Shown: piece by piece, positions 43,434-51,674 of the stretch
Position numbering within the stretch: position 1 is the stretch's first letter
Layout of the letters: each line of letters opens with the position of its first letter
DNA from: Sinorhizobium sp. B11
GTDB taxonomy: Bacteria; Pseudomonadota; Alphaproteobacteria; Rhizobiales; Rhizobiaceae
Length of the DNA stretch: 64,000 nt
Direction: 5' to 3'
Assembly (NCBI GenBank): GCA_039725955.1
Contig: CP091034.1
Coordinates: forward strand, 2,170,001 to 2,234,000
Translations under genes and position numbers: made by a program
The notes under the pieces: generated by a model
The model's input: only the letters and a program-made list of their open reading frames with translations
Databases searched by the model: none
What the model was told of the DNA's origin: nothing

Positions 43434-44252
43434 TCAGTTTGATGGCGGCGGTTCTCCCGACGATGCGGTAAGCTGGGTGAACGTCTGCTGCTGCCCAAGC
43501 CAGGTCTGGTAGTCCGCGTCACTGTCGACGATGACGGTTCCGCGCATCTGCGGATGGCCGACGCCGCAGAGTTCGGCACAGAGAATCTCGAAGGTTCCCG
43601 TGCGCGTTGGCGTGAGCCAGAAATAGGTGACCATGCCGGGGATCATGTCCATCTTGGCGCGGAATTCCGGCACATAGAAATCGTGGAGCACATCGACCGA
43701 GCGCAGCAATATGTGCACCGGCTTGCCGATGGGCAGATGCAGCTCGCCGCCCTCGATGATGATGTCGTCGAGGCCGCTTGCATCGTTCTTGTCGAGGCCG
43801 AGCGGGTTTTCGGGGGTCACGTCACGCGTCTCGGCGCGGCCGAGCTTCCCGTCCGCGCCAGGCAGCCGGAAGCTCCACAGCCATTGCTGGCTGACCACTT
43901 CCACCGATGCGGCATCGGGCGGCACGGTGATGAACTGTTTCCAGACGATCAGGCCGGGCGCCAGCATCGCGGCGACCCCGACAGCCGTTCCCGAGGCAAG
44001 CAGTACTTCCAGCCTGCGGTTCTCGGGCTCGTAATGCGCCCGGTTGCCCGGCTTGTGCCGGAAGCGGAAGACGCAATAGGCCATGAACGAAATGACCGCG
44101 ACGAAGACGATGCCGGTGATCCAGAAGGTGATGACGAGCGTGCTGTCGATATAGCTCCAGTTGGACGCGATCGGCGTCCACCACCACGGGCTCAGCACAT
44201 GGAACAGCACGGAGCCGACGACAACAAGGACAAGGATCAGCACAACAGCCAT
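43434..44252 (-). CDS. coxM: Cytochrome c oxidase subunit II (CoxM-like)
   Basis: A 272-residue subunit II. Two N-terminal transmembrane helices lead to a periplasmic cupredoxin domain that carries the CuA site: His in DVLHDFYVP and the CAELCGVGHPQM motif (two Cys, His and Met). Aromatic QQWLWSFRLPG accepts electrons from cytochrome c. A strong GGGAGGAG site precedes ATG 44252. First gene of the oxidase operon. Confidence 0.93.
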   Translation of the reverse strand: MAVVLILVLVVVGSVLFHVLSPWWWTPIASNWSYIDSTLVITFWITGIVFVAVISFMAYCVFRFRHKPGNRAHYEPENRRLEVLLASGTAVGVAAMLAPGLIVWKQFITVPPDAASVEVVSQQWLWSFRLPGADGKLGRAETRDVTPENPLGLDKNDASGLDDIIIEGGELHLPIGKPVHILLRSVDVLHDFYVPEFRAKMDMIPGMVTYFWLTPTRTGTFEILCAELCGVGHPQMRGTVIVDSDADYQTWLGQQQTFTQLTASSGEPPPSN

Positions 44253-44395
44253 TTCCGCTCCTCCCTGAGCAGTCGACCGTGAAACCGTATTCCGCAAAAG
44301 TCCGTATTTATTATCGCATAACTGGAAAATATCTGCAATTACGGCAATTTAGGCATGTGCCGTCAGCCACCACCCGGCAATTGGATTATGATCCG

Positions 44396-44797
44396 TCACT
44401 GGGAATATTGCTTGAGATAAGCGATGAGATTGGTGATCTCCTGGTCGTCCTTGACGCCGACAAAGGCCATTTTCGTGCCCTTCACCTTTGCTTTCGGATT
44501 GTGCAGGTAGTCGCGCAGGGTCGCCTCGTCCCAGACGAGACCGCCCTCACCGGCGGCCTTCATCGAAGGCGAATAGGCGAAATTGGGATGCGTTCCGGCC
44601 GGTCGGCCGAACAATTTGTTGAGCGACGGGCCGACCTTGTTCGTATCGGAATCGACGATATGACAGGTCGCGCATTTCTTGAAAACAACGGCACCCGCTG
44701 TCGCATCGCCCTCCTGCGCCCCGGCGCTGCCGGGCGAAAGGGCAATCACGGATGCACAGATCAGCAGAATAACACGGTAATCCACGGCAAACCTCAT
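44396..44797 (-). CDS. Soluble c-type cytochrome
   Basis: A 133-residue class I cytochrome c: signal peptide (about 1-27, ending SAGAQEG), haem-binding CATCH motif and the Met ligand near GTKMAFVGVKDD. It resembles cytochrome c550/c552-type carriers. Its position 143 bp upstream of coxM on the same strand suggests it supplies electrons to this oxidase. It may have its own promoter. Confidence 0.92.
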   Translation of the reverse strand: MRFAVDYRVILLICASVIALSPGSAGAQEGDATAGAVVFKKCATCHIVDSDTNKVGPSLNKLFGRPAGTHPNFAYSPSMKAAGEGGLVWDEATLRDYLHNPKAKVKGTKMAFVGVKDDQEITNLIAYLKQYSQ

Positions 44798-44992
44798 CCT
44801 CCTCAAGGTTGCCCCGCCACTCGCACCCTCCGCTGGCATTCGCGCGGATGGTGGTTGCGATGCCTCAAAGCTTAATCCTTCGCGGGAACAAGTCAATCGG
44901 CGCCGCAGTTCCGGCCCGGGCGACGGATGGACGCGGCGGACGGGAACCTGTTGCTGGCTCGGATGTTCGGCAAACGTCAGGAAAGGAAAGGC

Positions 44993-45172
44993 ATGACCAT
45001 GACAGCGAAAGAATCCGGATCTGTCGATGACGGTGCCAAGGCGAGAATCTTTTCCGCCGAGGATGCGCGGGGCGGAGAAATCATCCTGCGCACGAAAACG
45101 AGGCGCGTGATCTTCATCGCCGGCCTCGCCGGCTGCGTCCTGCTCGGGCTGGTCGTCCATGCGCTTACATGA
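44993..45172 (+). CDS. Small single-pass membrane protein (59 aa)
   Basis: A 59-residue protein with a charged N-terminus and one C-terminal helix (VIFIAGLAGCVLLGLVVHAL). The ribosome site AAAGGAAAGGC before ATG 44993 is good. Its end overlaps the next gene by 14 bp. It is divergent from the cytochrome c gene. No domain recognised; position suggests an accessory role in respiration or cytochrome handling. Confidence 0.6.
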   Translation: MTMTAKESGSVDDGAKARIFSAEDARGGEIILRTKTRRVIFIAGLAGCVLLGLVVHALT

Positions 45173-45698
45173 ATCTCGACAACAAACTCGCACACGCGGA
45201 CGCGGTGTGGAACGGTTCATCCCCGGTCTCGGCGTTGCGACGCTCTTTCTCGCCGCCCTCAGCCTCGGCCCGTCCTACGCCCACGTTCTTGAGGCAGGCC
45301 CGCGGCTCGCCATCTGGTCGCCCGAACTCTGGCGGGAAACAACTGTCTTCAACGGCCAGTTCGAGTATTTCGCCGTCGTCGGTGCGCCGGTCGATCTCGC
45401 GGCGATTGTCTGTACCGTCCTGCTTGCCTTCCTTCTGCACGGCAGACGGCCGTCCGTCGCACTCGCTCTCGTCGGGGCGGCTCTTTTCATTGCCGCGCTT
45501 GCGGCGTGGTTCATCCTCGTTGCGCCCATGAATGCCGTCCTGGCGCTCTGGGCGGCCGGGCCGCTGCCGGCGGATTTCGAAGCGGTGCGTCATCGCTGGG
45601 AAATCGGTCATATGGTGGTGGCGGCGCTGAAGGCTTTTGGCTTTCTCTTTGTCTCAGCAGCCCTGCTCTTGCCACAACGCTTGCGTCGCGACACGTGA
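45159..45698 (+). CDS. DUF1772-like membrane protein
   Basis: A 179-residue protein with four hydrophobic helices (GLGVATLFLAALSLGPSYAHV, AAIVCTVLLAFLLHG, ALVGAALFIAALAAWFILV and AFGFLFVSAALLLP). The arrangement and the conserved PMNAVLALW and HRWEIGHM pieces resemble DUF1772 membrane proteins, of unknown function. ATG 45159 overlaps the 59-residue gene; a later GTG at 45207 would shorten the N-terminus. It follows divergently from the oxidase block. Confidence 0.65.
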   Translation: MRLHESRQQTRTRGRGVERFIPGLGVATLFLAALSLGPSYAHVLEAGPRLAIWSPELWRETTVFNGQFEYFAVVGAPVDLAAIVCTVLLAFLLHGRRPSVALALVGAALFIAALAAWFILVAPMNAVLALWAAGPLPADFEAVRHRWEIGHMVVAALKAFGFLFVSAALLLPQRLRRDT

Positions 45699-45700
45699 TA

Positions 45701-45955
45701 TCAGGCTTCGTCATAGTTCAGCCAGCCGACGCCGGCAGCATCCGCCGCTTCGACGAAGGCTTCCCGCGCCTCGTCGGGCAACAGATGGCCTTCCGAGACC
45801 GCCGCGAAGGAGGCCAGCGCGTGCTCGAAGGCCGGACCGTGGGTGACAGGCCATTTGTCGGCAAGAAGCGCTGCCGCATGGCCCGTGCCGCGAACGGTGA
45901 TAAGGCTCTCCTGGTCCGGAAGCCGGACATAAAGGGGTGTGGTCCAGTCTGACAT
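45701..45955 (-). CDS. DUF982 protein
   Basis: An 84-residue protein of the DUF982 family, expanded in rhizobia. The pattern ALLADKWPVTHGPAFEHALA followed by a short C-terminal EAFVEAADAAGV is typical. Function unknown. It starts at 45955 and stops two bases from the convergent DUF1772-like gene. Confidence 0.8.
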   Translation of the reverse strand: MSDWTTPLYVRLPDQESLITVRGTGHAAALLADKWPVTHGPAFEHALASFAAVSEGHLLPDEAREAFVEAADAAGVGWLNYDEA

Positions 45956-46183
45956 GTGAATAGCGGCGCTGCCCCGGATCGATCGTTCGCGCCCAACACG
46001 GCGACCCGAATAAAGTTCCCGCCCCGGCATTCCAGGAAAGATCACCATTTGGTGACAAGCCTGAAACATCGGTGCGCATAGGCTGCATGGAGCTCGACTG
46101 CCGACACAACTCCTGCAAAAATCGGCGCTAATCGGGAACTTCGGCCGTCGTATCGAGTCTGGTGCACGACGAAGGGGAAGATC

Positions 46184-46948
46184 ATGGACAGGGCCATCTA
46201 TGCAGCCGGCGATAATATATTGCGCGGAAGAATGGACGAGGAGGCGACACGGCATCTCACCCCTTACCTGGAACCGCTTGCCCTGCCGCGTGGCTATGCG
46301 CTTTCGACTTCGGGCCATCAGCTGAAACATTGCTATTTCATCGAGGACGGCATCGCGTCGATCGTCGCGCGATCAGTGGCCGAACGATCAAGCGAGGTCG
46401 GCATCGTCGGGCGCGAAGGCATCGTGCCGCTGGCGCCGATCCTCGACAGCACGCACGCGACCTTCGACATTTTCGTGCAGGTGGAAGGCCATGGTTCGCG
46501 CATCGCCGTGGAGCCGCTGCAGGAGGCCCTGAGGGCTGTGCCATCGCTGCGCAGGCTCCTGAACCGTTATGTCCAGACATTCATTGTACAGGCGGCTTTC
46601 ACTTCGCTTGCCAACGCCAATCATTCCATCGAGGCGCGGTTGGCGCGCTGGATACTGATGTGCCACGACCGTATCGACGGCGACCACATCGGCCTCACGC
46701 ACGAATTCCTGGCTCTCATGCTGTCCGTCAGGCGCGCCAGCATAACCACCGCCCTGCATGATCTGGAAGGCAGGCAGCTGATCTGGTCGGAGCGCAGCTT
46801 GGTTACCGTCCGCGACCGGACGGGTCTCGAGGAGTTCGCCGGCGATTCCTACGGCCGCGCCGAGCAGGAATATCGCCGGCTGATCGGCGAACTCAGACAG
46901 CCGCAGGCTCTCGCGAAAGTCCGGGCCGGCGATAATCAGGCCTATTGA
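46184..46948 (+). CDS. Crp/Fnr-family regulator
   Basis: A 254-residue Crp/Fnr-type regulator. The cNMP-binding-like domain (YFIEDGIASIVARS, VGIVGREGIVPLAP) precedes a C-terminal HTH (LTHEFLALMLSVRRASITTAL). The four-cysteine set of oxygen-sensing Fnr is absent, so it is not a classical oxygen sensor. Similar rhizobial proteins respond to varied signals. It converges with an ECF sigma factor gene, overlapping it by 7 bp. Confidence 0.85.
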   Translation: MDRAIYAAGDNILRGRMDEEATRHLTPYLEPLALPRGYALSTSGHQLKHCYFIEDGIASIVARSVAERSSEVGIVGREGIVPLAPILDSTHATFDIFVQVEGHGSRIAVEPLQEALRAVPSLRRLLNRYVQTFIVQAAFTSLANANHSIEARLARWILMCHDRIDGDHIGLTHEFLALMLSVRRASITTALHDLEGRQLIWSERSLVTVRDRTGLEEFAGDSYGRAEQEYRRLIGELRQPQALAKVRAGDNQAY

Positions 46949-47436
46949 TAATAGCCGATATCATGCGCAATGCGTCGGCGGGCGCGGTTCACCCGGCTCT
47001 TGATAGTACCGATCGGGCAATGGAAATGGTCCGCGGCTTCTTCATAGGAGCGCCCGTCCACGAAGACGAAGGCGAAGGCGGCGCGATAAGGCTCCGGCAG
47101 GTGTCCACAGGCAGCCTCCAGTTCGTGGCCACGCAGGTGCCATTCCTGGTCGGCCGGCACGCTGCCTTGCGAGGAGGCGCATTCTTCCGAGCCCAGCGTC
47201 TCGCGCTGCCTGACGCGAAAGCGCGTGCAGAAGGCGTTGCGCATGATCGTGAACAGCCAGGATTTCATCTTGGTGCCCTGTTTGAACTGGCCGATGCTGC
47301 CAAGCGCCCTGACGAGCGTTTCCTGTACGAGATCGTCGGCATCCCCGGACGATCGGTAAAAGGTGCGGGCAAATGCTCTCAGCGCCGGAATATGGGCGAC
47401 CATCTCTTGTTGAAGCATTTCGTGGGAATCTTGCAT
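46942..47436 (-). CDS. ECF-family RNA polymerase sigma factor
   Basis: A 164-residue sigma-70 family ECF factor. Region 2 (FARTFYRSSGDADDLVQETL and WLFTIMRNAFCTRFR) and region 4 (LPEPYRAAFAFVFVDGRSYE then CPIGTIKSRVNRARRRI) are intact. It resembles the ECF15/RpoE-type sigmas used in alphaproteobacterial general stress response. No NepR-like anti-sigma gene is next to it; an atypical receiver protein lies upstream on the same strand. Confidence 0.88.
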   Translation of the reverse strand: MQDSHEMLQQEMVAHIPALRAFARTFYRSSGDADDLVQETLVRALGSIGQFKQGTKMKSWLFTIMRNAFCTRFRVRQRETLGSEECASSQGSVPADQEWHLRGHELEAACGHLPEPYRAAFAFVFVDGRSYEEAADHFHCPIGTIKSRVNRARRRIAHDIGYYQ

Positions 47437-47573
47437 GTCCTGGCTCCCTGGCCCCGGATGTGAACCCGCGGGCTCTTATTCTGGAGAAGGGAGGCAACCT
47501 GCTGTTCGTTCCGCCAGCGGGCCACTTTGTACGCTACCGCACAATGGGATGCCGCTGCGAGCCTGGCCGGATT

Positions 47574-47933
47574 TCAGCCGCAGTTTGCGCGCGGCGCAAA
47601 GAGAGCCTCGCCGATCTCGGCAAGTGCGGCGGGGCTCTCGTTGAGCCGGTAGCCGCCATATTCTGGTGCAATATCCGCATCGGCATGAAACATCGCGAAA
47701 ACAAAAGATATTCTTGCGTCCTGCAGACGCTCGGCGAGCGGGAATGCGGTTTCGCCTTCGATGCGTATATCCAGGATGGCGCCATCGATCCTGACGATGT
47801 CGAGCAGCGCAAGGCCGATTTCGACGGAGGCGGCAGGCCCAACGATGACGACGCCGGCCTGCGTCAGCGCAAGCCGCACTTCGTCGGCGACCAGATCGCC
47901 GCTCTCGACAATGAGCAGATGCTTTCCCGCCAT
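47574..47933 (-). CDS. Single-domain response regulator, atypical
   Basis: A 119-residue receiver-only protein. The phosphoacceptor Asp is in DGAILDIRIEG, but the usual acidic pair near the N-terminus is Glu-Ser (LLIVESGDLVADEV) and the conserved Lys-Pro motif is replaced by YRLNESP. Phosphorylation chemistry could therefore be reduced or lost. It lies upstream of the ECF sigma gene on the same strand, 137 bp apart. It may act as a protein-protein switch. Confidence 0.75.
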   Translation of the reverse strand: MAGKHLLIVESGDLVADEVRLALTQAGVVIVGPAASVEIGLALLDIVRIDGAILDIRIEGETAFPLAERLQDARISFVFAMFHADADIAPEYGGYRLNESPAALAEIGEALFAPRANCG

Positions 47934-48130
47934 GAGCCCGAGATCGCCGATCTCCATCCTTCCCCGCAGTCGCCTCATCCCCCGGGATCAGGCCGAGTAT
48001 TCCTAACTGCGAAGTGCCTTAATGGTTTCCGGCTGGATGCGAGGATATCCGGGACCCGCCTGCCGGCACGGCAGAAGTATGCGACATGCCGCTGTCACGA
48101 CAGTAAGTTGTAGACTTCGGCAAATTCTCC

Positions 48131-49177
48131 ATGCCATCTAGCGGTCGTACCGCCGCTCCAAAAGTTTTATCCATGTTTCGCGCTCTGCAACGCCTTAAAT
48201 CCTGTTTTAAAAGCCAGACGAAAATGACCAGAGCCAGTTCCGTCGCGGCGCCCGAAGGGCACCCCGACGCGGACGCCTATCGCATCTACACCCGGCAATT
48301 CGATATCGTCATCGATGCAGACAAGCTGCATACGGTTCTCGGCAAATTGGAAGGCGCCGACCAGATCCAATATCTGGGTGCCTGCCGAACGTTCAATTAT
48401 GCGCTGACGGACTGGCGAACCGGCGCGACCGTCAAGGCACTGGCGGCATCGGACCGCATTCGTGCGGCAAAGACCGCTGAGGAGTTGTCGGAGATGGCAA
48501 TCACCCTTCTCGTCGATCAATCGGGTTCGATGAAGGGACAGAACATATTGCTCACGGTAGCAGCCTGCGACATTGCGCTGGATTTCCTCAAGAATCTGGG
48601 CATCGCTACTGAACTGCTCGGCTTTACGACCGTCCGGTGGAAGGGCGGCAAATCTCGCCAACTCTGGCGAAGCAGGGGCAGGCCGCGATTGCCTGGACGC
48701 TTGAACGATACTCTGCATATCATTTATAAATCCGCGGCCGCACCCCACTGGTCAGGCGGAGGTCGTGCGTTGGAACCCATGCTTCGCCCGGATCTGCTCA
48801 AAGAGAATATCGACGGTGAAGCGCTCGAATGGGCGGTGGATCGGCTGGCAGCAATCAAGAAGAAGAGAAAGGCGCTGATTGTCCTCTCTGATGGTGCACC
48901 TGTCGATGATGCAACGCTCTTCCACAACGAGGACACCATTCTCGACCGTCACCTGCGCGAGGTAATCGGACGCGTAGAAGCCGCCGACGACATCAGGCTT
49001 TACGGGCTCGGCATCGGCCACGATACGACCGGTTACTATGAAAATGCACAGATCATCCAGTCGGTCAGCGATCTCGGCACCGTATTGATCTCGACCCTCG
49101 AAAAGGCGATCTGCGACACCGCAGCATTGCCGGCAAAGACCTTGACCGAAGAGACGACCAACGAGGACAGGACATGA
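48131..49177 (+). CDS. Cobaltochelatase CobT-like VWA-domain protein
   Basis: A 348-residue protein whose C-terminal ~220 residues match the metal-binding von Willebrand A domain of cobaltochelatase subunit CobT: LLVDQSGSMKGQ (MIDAS Asp129-x-Ser131-x-Ser133), LLGFTTVRWKGGKSR, PGRLNDTLHIIYKSA, LLKENIDGEALEWA and IVLSDGAPVDDATL. Full CobT is ~600 residues with a long acidic N-terminus, absent here. There is no cobS-type AAA+ chelatase gene nearby. So it is a stand-alone CobT-like module; the ligand is unknown. The coding stretch has more AT-rich codons than its neighbours. The start may be ATG 48131, 48173 or 48224. Confidence 0.82.
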   Translation: MPSSGRTAAPKVLSMFRALQRLKSCFKSQTKMTRASSVAAPEGHPDADAYRIYTRQFDIVIDADKLHTVLGKLEGADQIQYLGACRTFNYALTDWRTGATVKALAASDRIRAAKTAEELSEMAITLLVDQSGSMKGQNILLTVAACDIALDFLKNLGIATELLGFTTVRWKGGKSRQLWRSRGRPRLPGRLNDTLHIIYKSAAAPHWSGGGRALEPMLRPDLLKENIDGEALEWAVDRLAAIKKKRKALIVLSDGAPVDDATLFHNEDTILDRHLREVIGRVEAADDIRLYGLGIGHDTTGYYENAQIIQSVSDLGTVLISTLEKAICDTAALPAKTLTEETTNEDRT

Positions 49178-49527
49178 GCGACGCCATCGAAACAATCACC
49201 CTCTGGCGTCCGGTTGGTCCAGAGGAACTAGCGCTCATCCGCGATCTTGGCATGCGCGGATTTCCGCCCCGCCTGCCCGACCAGCCGATCTTCTATCCGG
49301 TGCTTTCTCAGGACTATGCCGTCAAGATCGCCCGTGACTGGAACGTGCCTCGTAGCGGCGCAGGATTCGTTACGAGATTCGAGGTCCGAAAGGACTATCT
49401 CGACGGGTACGCGGTACAGGAAGCCGGCGGTCGGGCACATCTCGAATACTGGATACCCGCCGAGGAAATGGACAGCTTCAACGCAGCCATCGTCGGCGTG
49501 ATCGAGGTGACGCAGACCTTCCCGTGA
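49174..49527 (+). CDS. ADP-ribosylation/crystallin J1-like protein
   Basis: A 117-residue protein. The pattern ITLWRPVGPEELALI, IFYPVLSQDYAVKIARDWN, VPRSGAGFVTRFEVRKDYL and LEYWIPAEEMDSFNAAIVG matches a small family annotated as ADP-ribosylation/crystallin J1, although no catalytic ADP-ribosylhydrolase residues are evident in this short form. It starts inside the stop of the CobT-like gene (ATGAGC), so they are translationally coupled. The function of the pair is unknown. Confidence 0.75.
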   Translation: MSDAIETITLWRPVGPEELALIRDLGMRGFPPRLPDQPIFYPVLSQDYAVKIARDWNVPRSGAGFVTRFEVRKDYLDGYAVQEAGGRAHLEYWIPAEEMDSFNAAIVGVIEVTQTFP

Positions 49528-49534
49528 TATCAAC

Positions 49535-50893
49535 CTACTTGCAGACGGATCTTCCGCCCCTGCGCGACATGAGATCGAAGTGGAAATGGTTGTAGTGTTC
49601 GGGATTGTAGCCGGGGCCGAGCACCGTCGTGAAGTAATTGCAGCTGTCGGTGCGCACGGCTTTCAGAAGCCGCCCTTCGCGGAAGGAGAACAGGCCCTTC
49701 TTGCGCACGTCGATCTCATGACCGTTCTTCAGTACGAACTTGCCGACATCGATGGCGTTGCCCTTCGCATGTTCCGAAATCGGATTGTATCGCTGGCGGC
49801 TGTTGTTCATGCGCCGGCAGGAATAGCCGCCAAGCGGGACGATCGTCTGAATGCCGGTCCAGTAACGAAAGCGGGCCGAAGGCGCGAGTTCGTTCTTCAC
49901 CCATTTGGCGAAGGCAAGCGTCACCTGGCAATTCAGCGTTACCGCCGGCTTGACGCCGATATTGCCTGAAAGGCCCTTCAGCGACACAGGATAGGGCACC
50001 TGGCAGGCCGGCCCGTTGGAAATCGGCGGGCGGTCATCGAAGATCACACCCATGCGCTTCAATTCGCGCCGGCAGGAAAGCTCCGAGGCCGGCATGACGC
50101 CGGGGTCGATCGGTGCGGCAGGTTCGCTCATCATCGGATTGTTCGGCCGCAGCATGGCGACCTCCTCCGGCTCATCCTCTTCCGGCACGCGCGTCGGCGC
50201 CAGCACCGGGCTGCCGTCGCTCCAGGTCTGGGCGCGATTGCCGGCAGCGCGCATCGGCGCGCGGCTCATCTGCGCGGCGGCAACCGGCTGCGGCAGGCGA
50301 CCCTGGTTGAGCTGTGTCGGGTTATCGGTGCCGATACCGTCGACAACAGGTTCGGTGGCATTGCCCTCGGCGATCTGCTGCTGCTCGTCCTGCGCCAGCC
50401 CGACGACCTGCTCATTGCCCTGCCCGGCACCAAGTTCCGAATCCATGTTGACGCCACCCTGGGGGATGGCGAGCGGCTTCACGCCGCCCCAGTTGCCATT
50501 CGGCGCCTGTTGCGGCTGGCCCTGCTGCGCGAGCGCCTCGTCGCTATCGATCATGGGCAGGCGCCGCTGCCCCTGTTGCGGCGCGGCCATCGGGGCCGAC
50601 TGTTGTCCGGGGGCGCGCATCTGTTGGCTCGTGCCGGCGAGGTTCGGCGTATCGAGATAATCGATTTGACCCTGCGTATTGCCGACCGGCGCGCTGGCTG
50701 CGGGATAAGGTTGCTGGCTCTGGACCGGCGCCATGCGCAAGGCCCCACCCCGCGGCGGCGTGATGGAACTGACGCGCGTGCTGCTATCGACATTCTCGGG
50801 CGGCACCAGCCCGTCGCTGATCGAACAGGTCGTCAATGCCGCAGAAAGCAGGAGTGGCAAGGCGGTACGCTGGAGAAGGGAAAGAAACGCCAT
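49535..50893 (-). CDS. Extensin-like C-terminal domain protein (LAS-type peptidase fold), probable lipoprotein
   Basis: A 452-residue exported protein. The N-terminus has a signal sequence with a lipobox-like LTTC. Residues ~30-275 are low-complexity, rich in Gln, Ala and Pro, probably an extended cell-envelope linker. The C-terminal ~170 residues match the extensin-like domain of the LAS peptidase fold (D-Ala-D-Ala carboxypeptidase clan): HAKGNAIDVGKFVL and the zinc-binding EHYNHFHFDLM. A role in peptidoglycan remodelling is inferred. Confidence 0.83.
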   Translation of the reverse strand: MAFLSLLQRTALPLLLSAALTTCSISDGLVPPENVDSSTRVSSITPPRGGALRMAPVQSQQPYPAASAPVGNTQGQIDYLDTPNLAGTSQQMRAPGQQSAPMAAPQQGQRRLPMIDSDEALAQQGQPQQAPNGNWGGVKPLAIPQGGVNMDSELGAGQGNEQVVGLAQDEQQQIAEGNATEPVVDGIGTDNPTQLNQGRLPQPVAAAQMSRAPMRAAGNRAQTWSDGSPVLAPTRVPEEDEPEEVAMLRPNNPMMSEPAAPIDPGVMPASELSCRRELKRMGVIFDDRPPISNGPACQVPYPVSLKGLSGNIGVKPAVTLNCQVTLAFAKWVKNELAPSARFRYWTGIQTIVPLGGYSCRRMNNSRQRYNPISEHAKGNAIDVGKFVLKNGHEIDVRKKGLFSFREGRLLKAVRTDSCNYFTTVLGPGYNPEHYNHFHFDLMSRRGGRSVCK

Positions 50894-51161
50894 ACTTATC
50901 GCTTCCGCATGCGGCCTGTGATCTGAAAACCTCGATTCAAATTTAGTTAAAAACGGTGAATGAAAGCTTTACGTGTGGAGATTGGCTGATCCCGAGCGCT
51001 TGCACTCGCTAGAGAGGTATCTCCGCACCGTGGGATCATGTGCTCCTGCACCAAGGGCGGGCCGACCCGGCCAATGCTGATCCTGCTTCGAGCCCTATTG
51101 GTATTCCCGGCCAGCACCATAGCTACTGCATCATGAGCCCGGTCCATCAGGAAACCAGCCT

Positions 51162-51593
51162 ATGGAAGCAGCAGTAAGGAAACTGTTCGAGCGGTATGAA
51201 CACCTGTTCCGCCAGGGGCTCGCGGGCAAAGCCGATATGGGTGAGGTCGCCTCCCTCTATGCCTCGGATGTCATCGCCGCCTCGCCTTCCGGGGTCATGT
51301 CCGGCAAGAACGACGATGAGCTCAAGCGCATGATGGCGAAGGGGTATGAGCGTTATCGCGCCATTGGCACCAAGGATATGATGCTTCGCCATGTCCATCT
51401 CTCATCGATCGATGAGAGCCATTGTGTGGCGCATGTCGCCTGGAGGGCGACTTATGTCCGTGGGAGCCAACCGGACACGATAATCGACTTCGATGTCCAC
51501 TATCTCGTGCAGGTTCTGGATGGAGAAGCGAAAGTCTTCGGCTGGGTTTCGGGCGACGAGCAGGCACTCCTGAAACAGCACGGTATCGGCTGA
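51162..51593 (+). CDS. SnoaL/NTF2-like protein
   Basis: A 143-residue protein with an NTF2-like cone fold: N-terminal helices (MEAAVRKLFERYEHLFRQGL), then beta strands with VHLSSIDESHCVAHVAWRAT and DFDVHYLVQVLDGEAKVFGW. Such domains bind small hydrophobic ligands or act as dimeric enzymes. The active residues are not clear. ATG at 51162. It ends 81 bp from the convergent chemoreceptor gene, with a shared terminator between them. Confidence 0.72.
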   Translation: MEAAVRKLFERYEHLFRQGLAGKADMGEVASLYASDVIAASPSGVMSGKNDDELKRMMAKGYERYRAIGTKDMMLRHVHLSSIDESHCVAHVAWRATYVRGSQPDTIIDFDVHYLVQVLDGEAKVFGWVSGDEQALLKQHGIG

Positions 51594-51627
51594 CGCCTTC
51601 CTTTGATCTGCCTTGGAATAAAAGAAA

Positions 51628-51649
51628 GGGCCGCGCAATGCCGCGGCCC
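51628..51649. terminator. Shared terminator, mainly for the chemoreceptor gene
   Basis: An 8-bp GC-rich stem GGGCCGCG / CGCGGCCC with a 6-base loop. On the minus strand it is followed by TTTCTTTT, so it should end the chemoreceptor transcript; on the plus strand it sits 34 bp after the SnoaL-like gene with a weak T tail. Confidence 0.65.
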
Positions 51650-51674
51650 GTTCTCGTCAGATCGCCACCCGCTA

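Noticed and set aside
41744..43471. 575-codon plus-strand frame opposite coxN
   Set aside because: It mirrors the conserved oxidase gene; its composition is dominated by charged residues typical of antisense frames in GC-rich genes.
49174..49527. Active ADP-ribosylhydrolase
   Set aside because: The family label suggests it, but the protein is too short and lacks the acidic metal-binding residues of true hydrolases.
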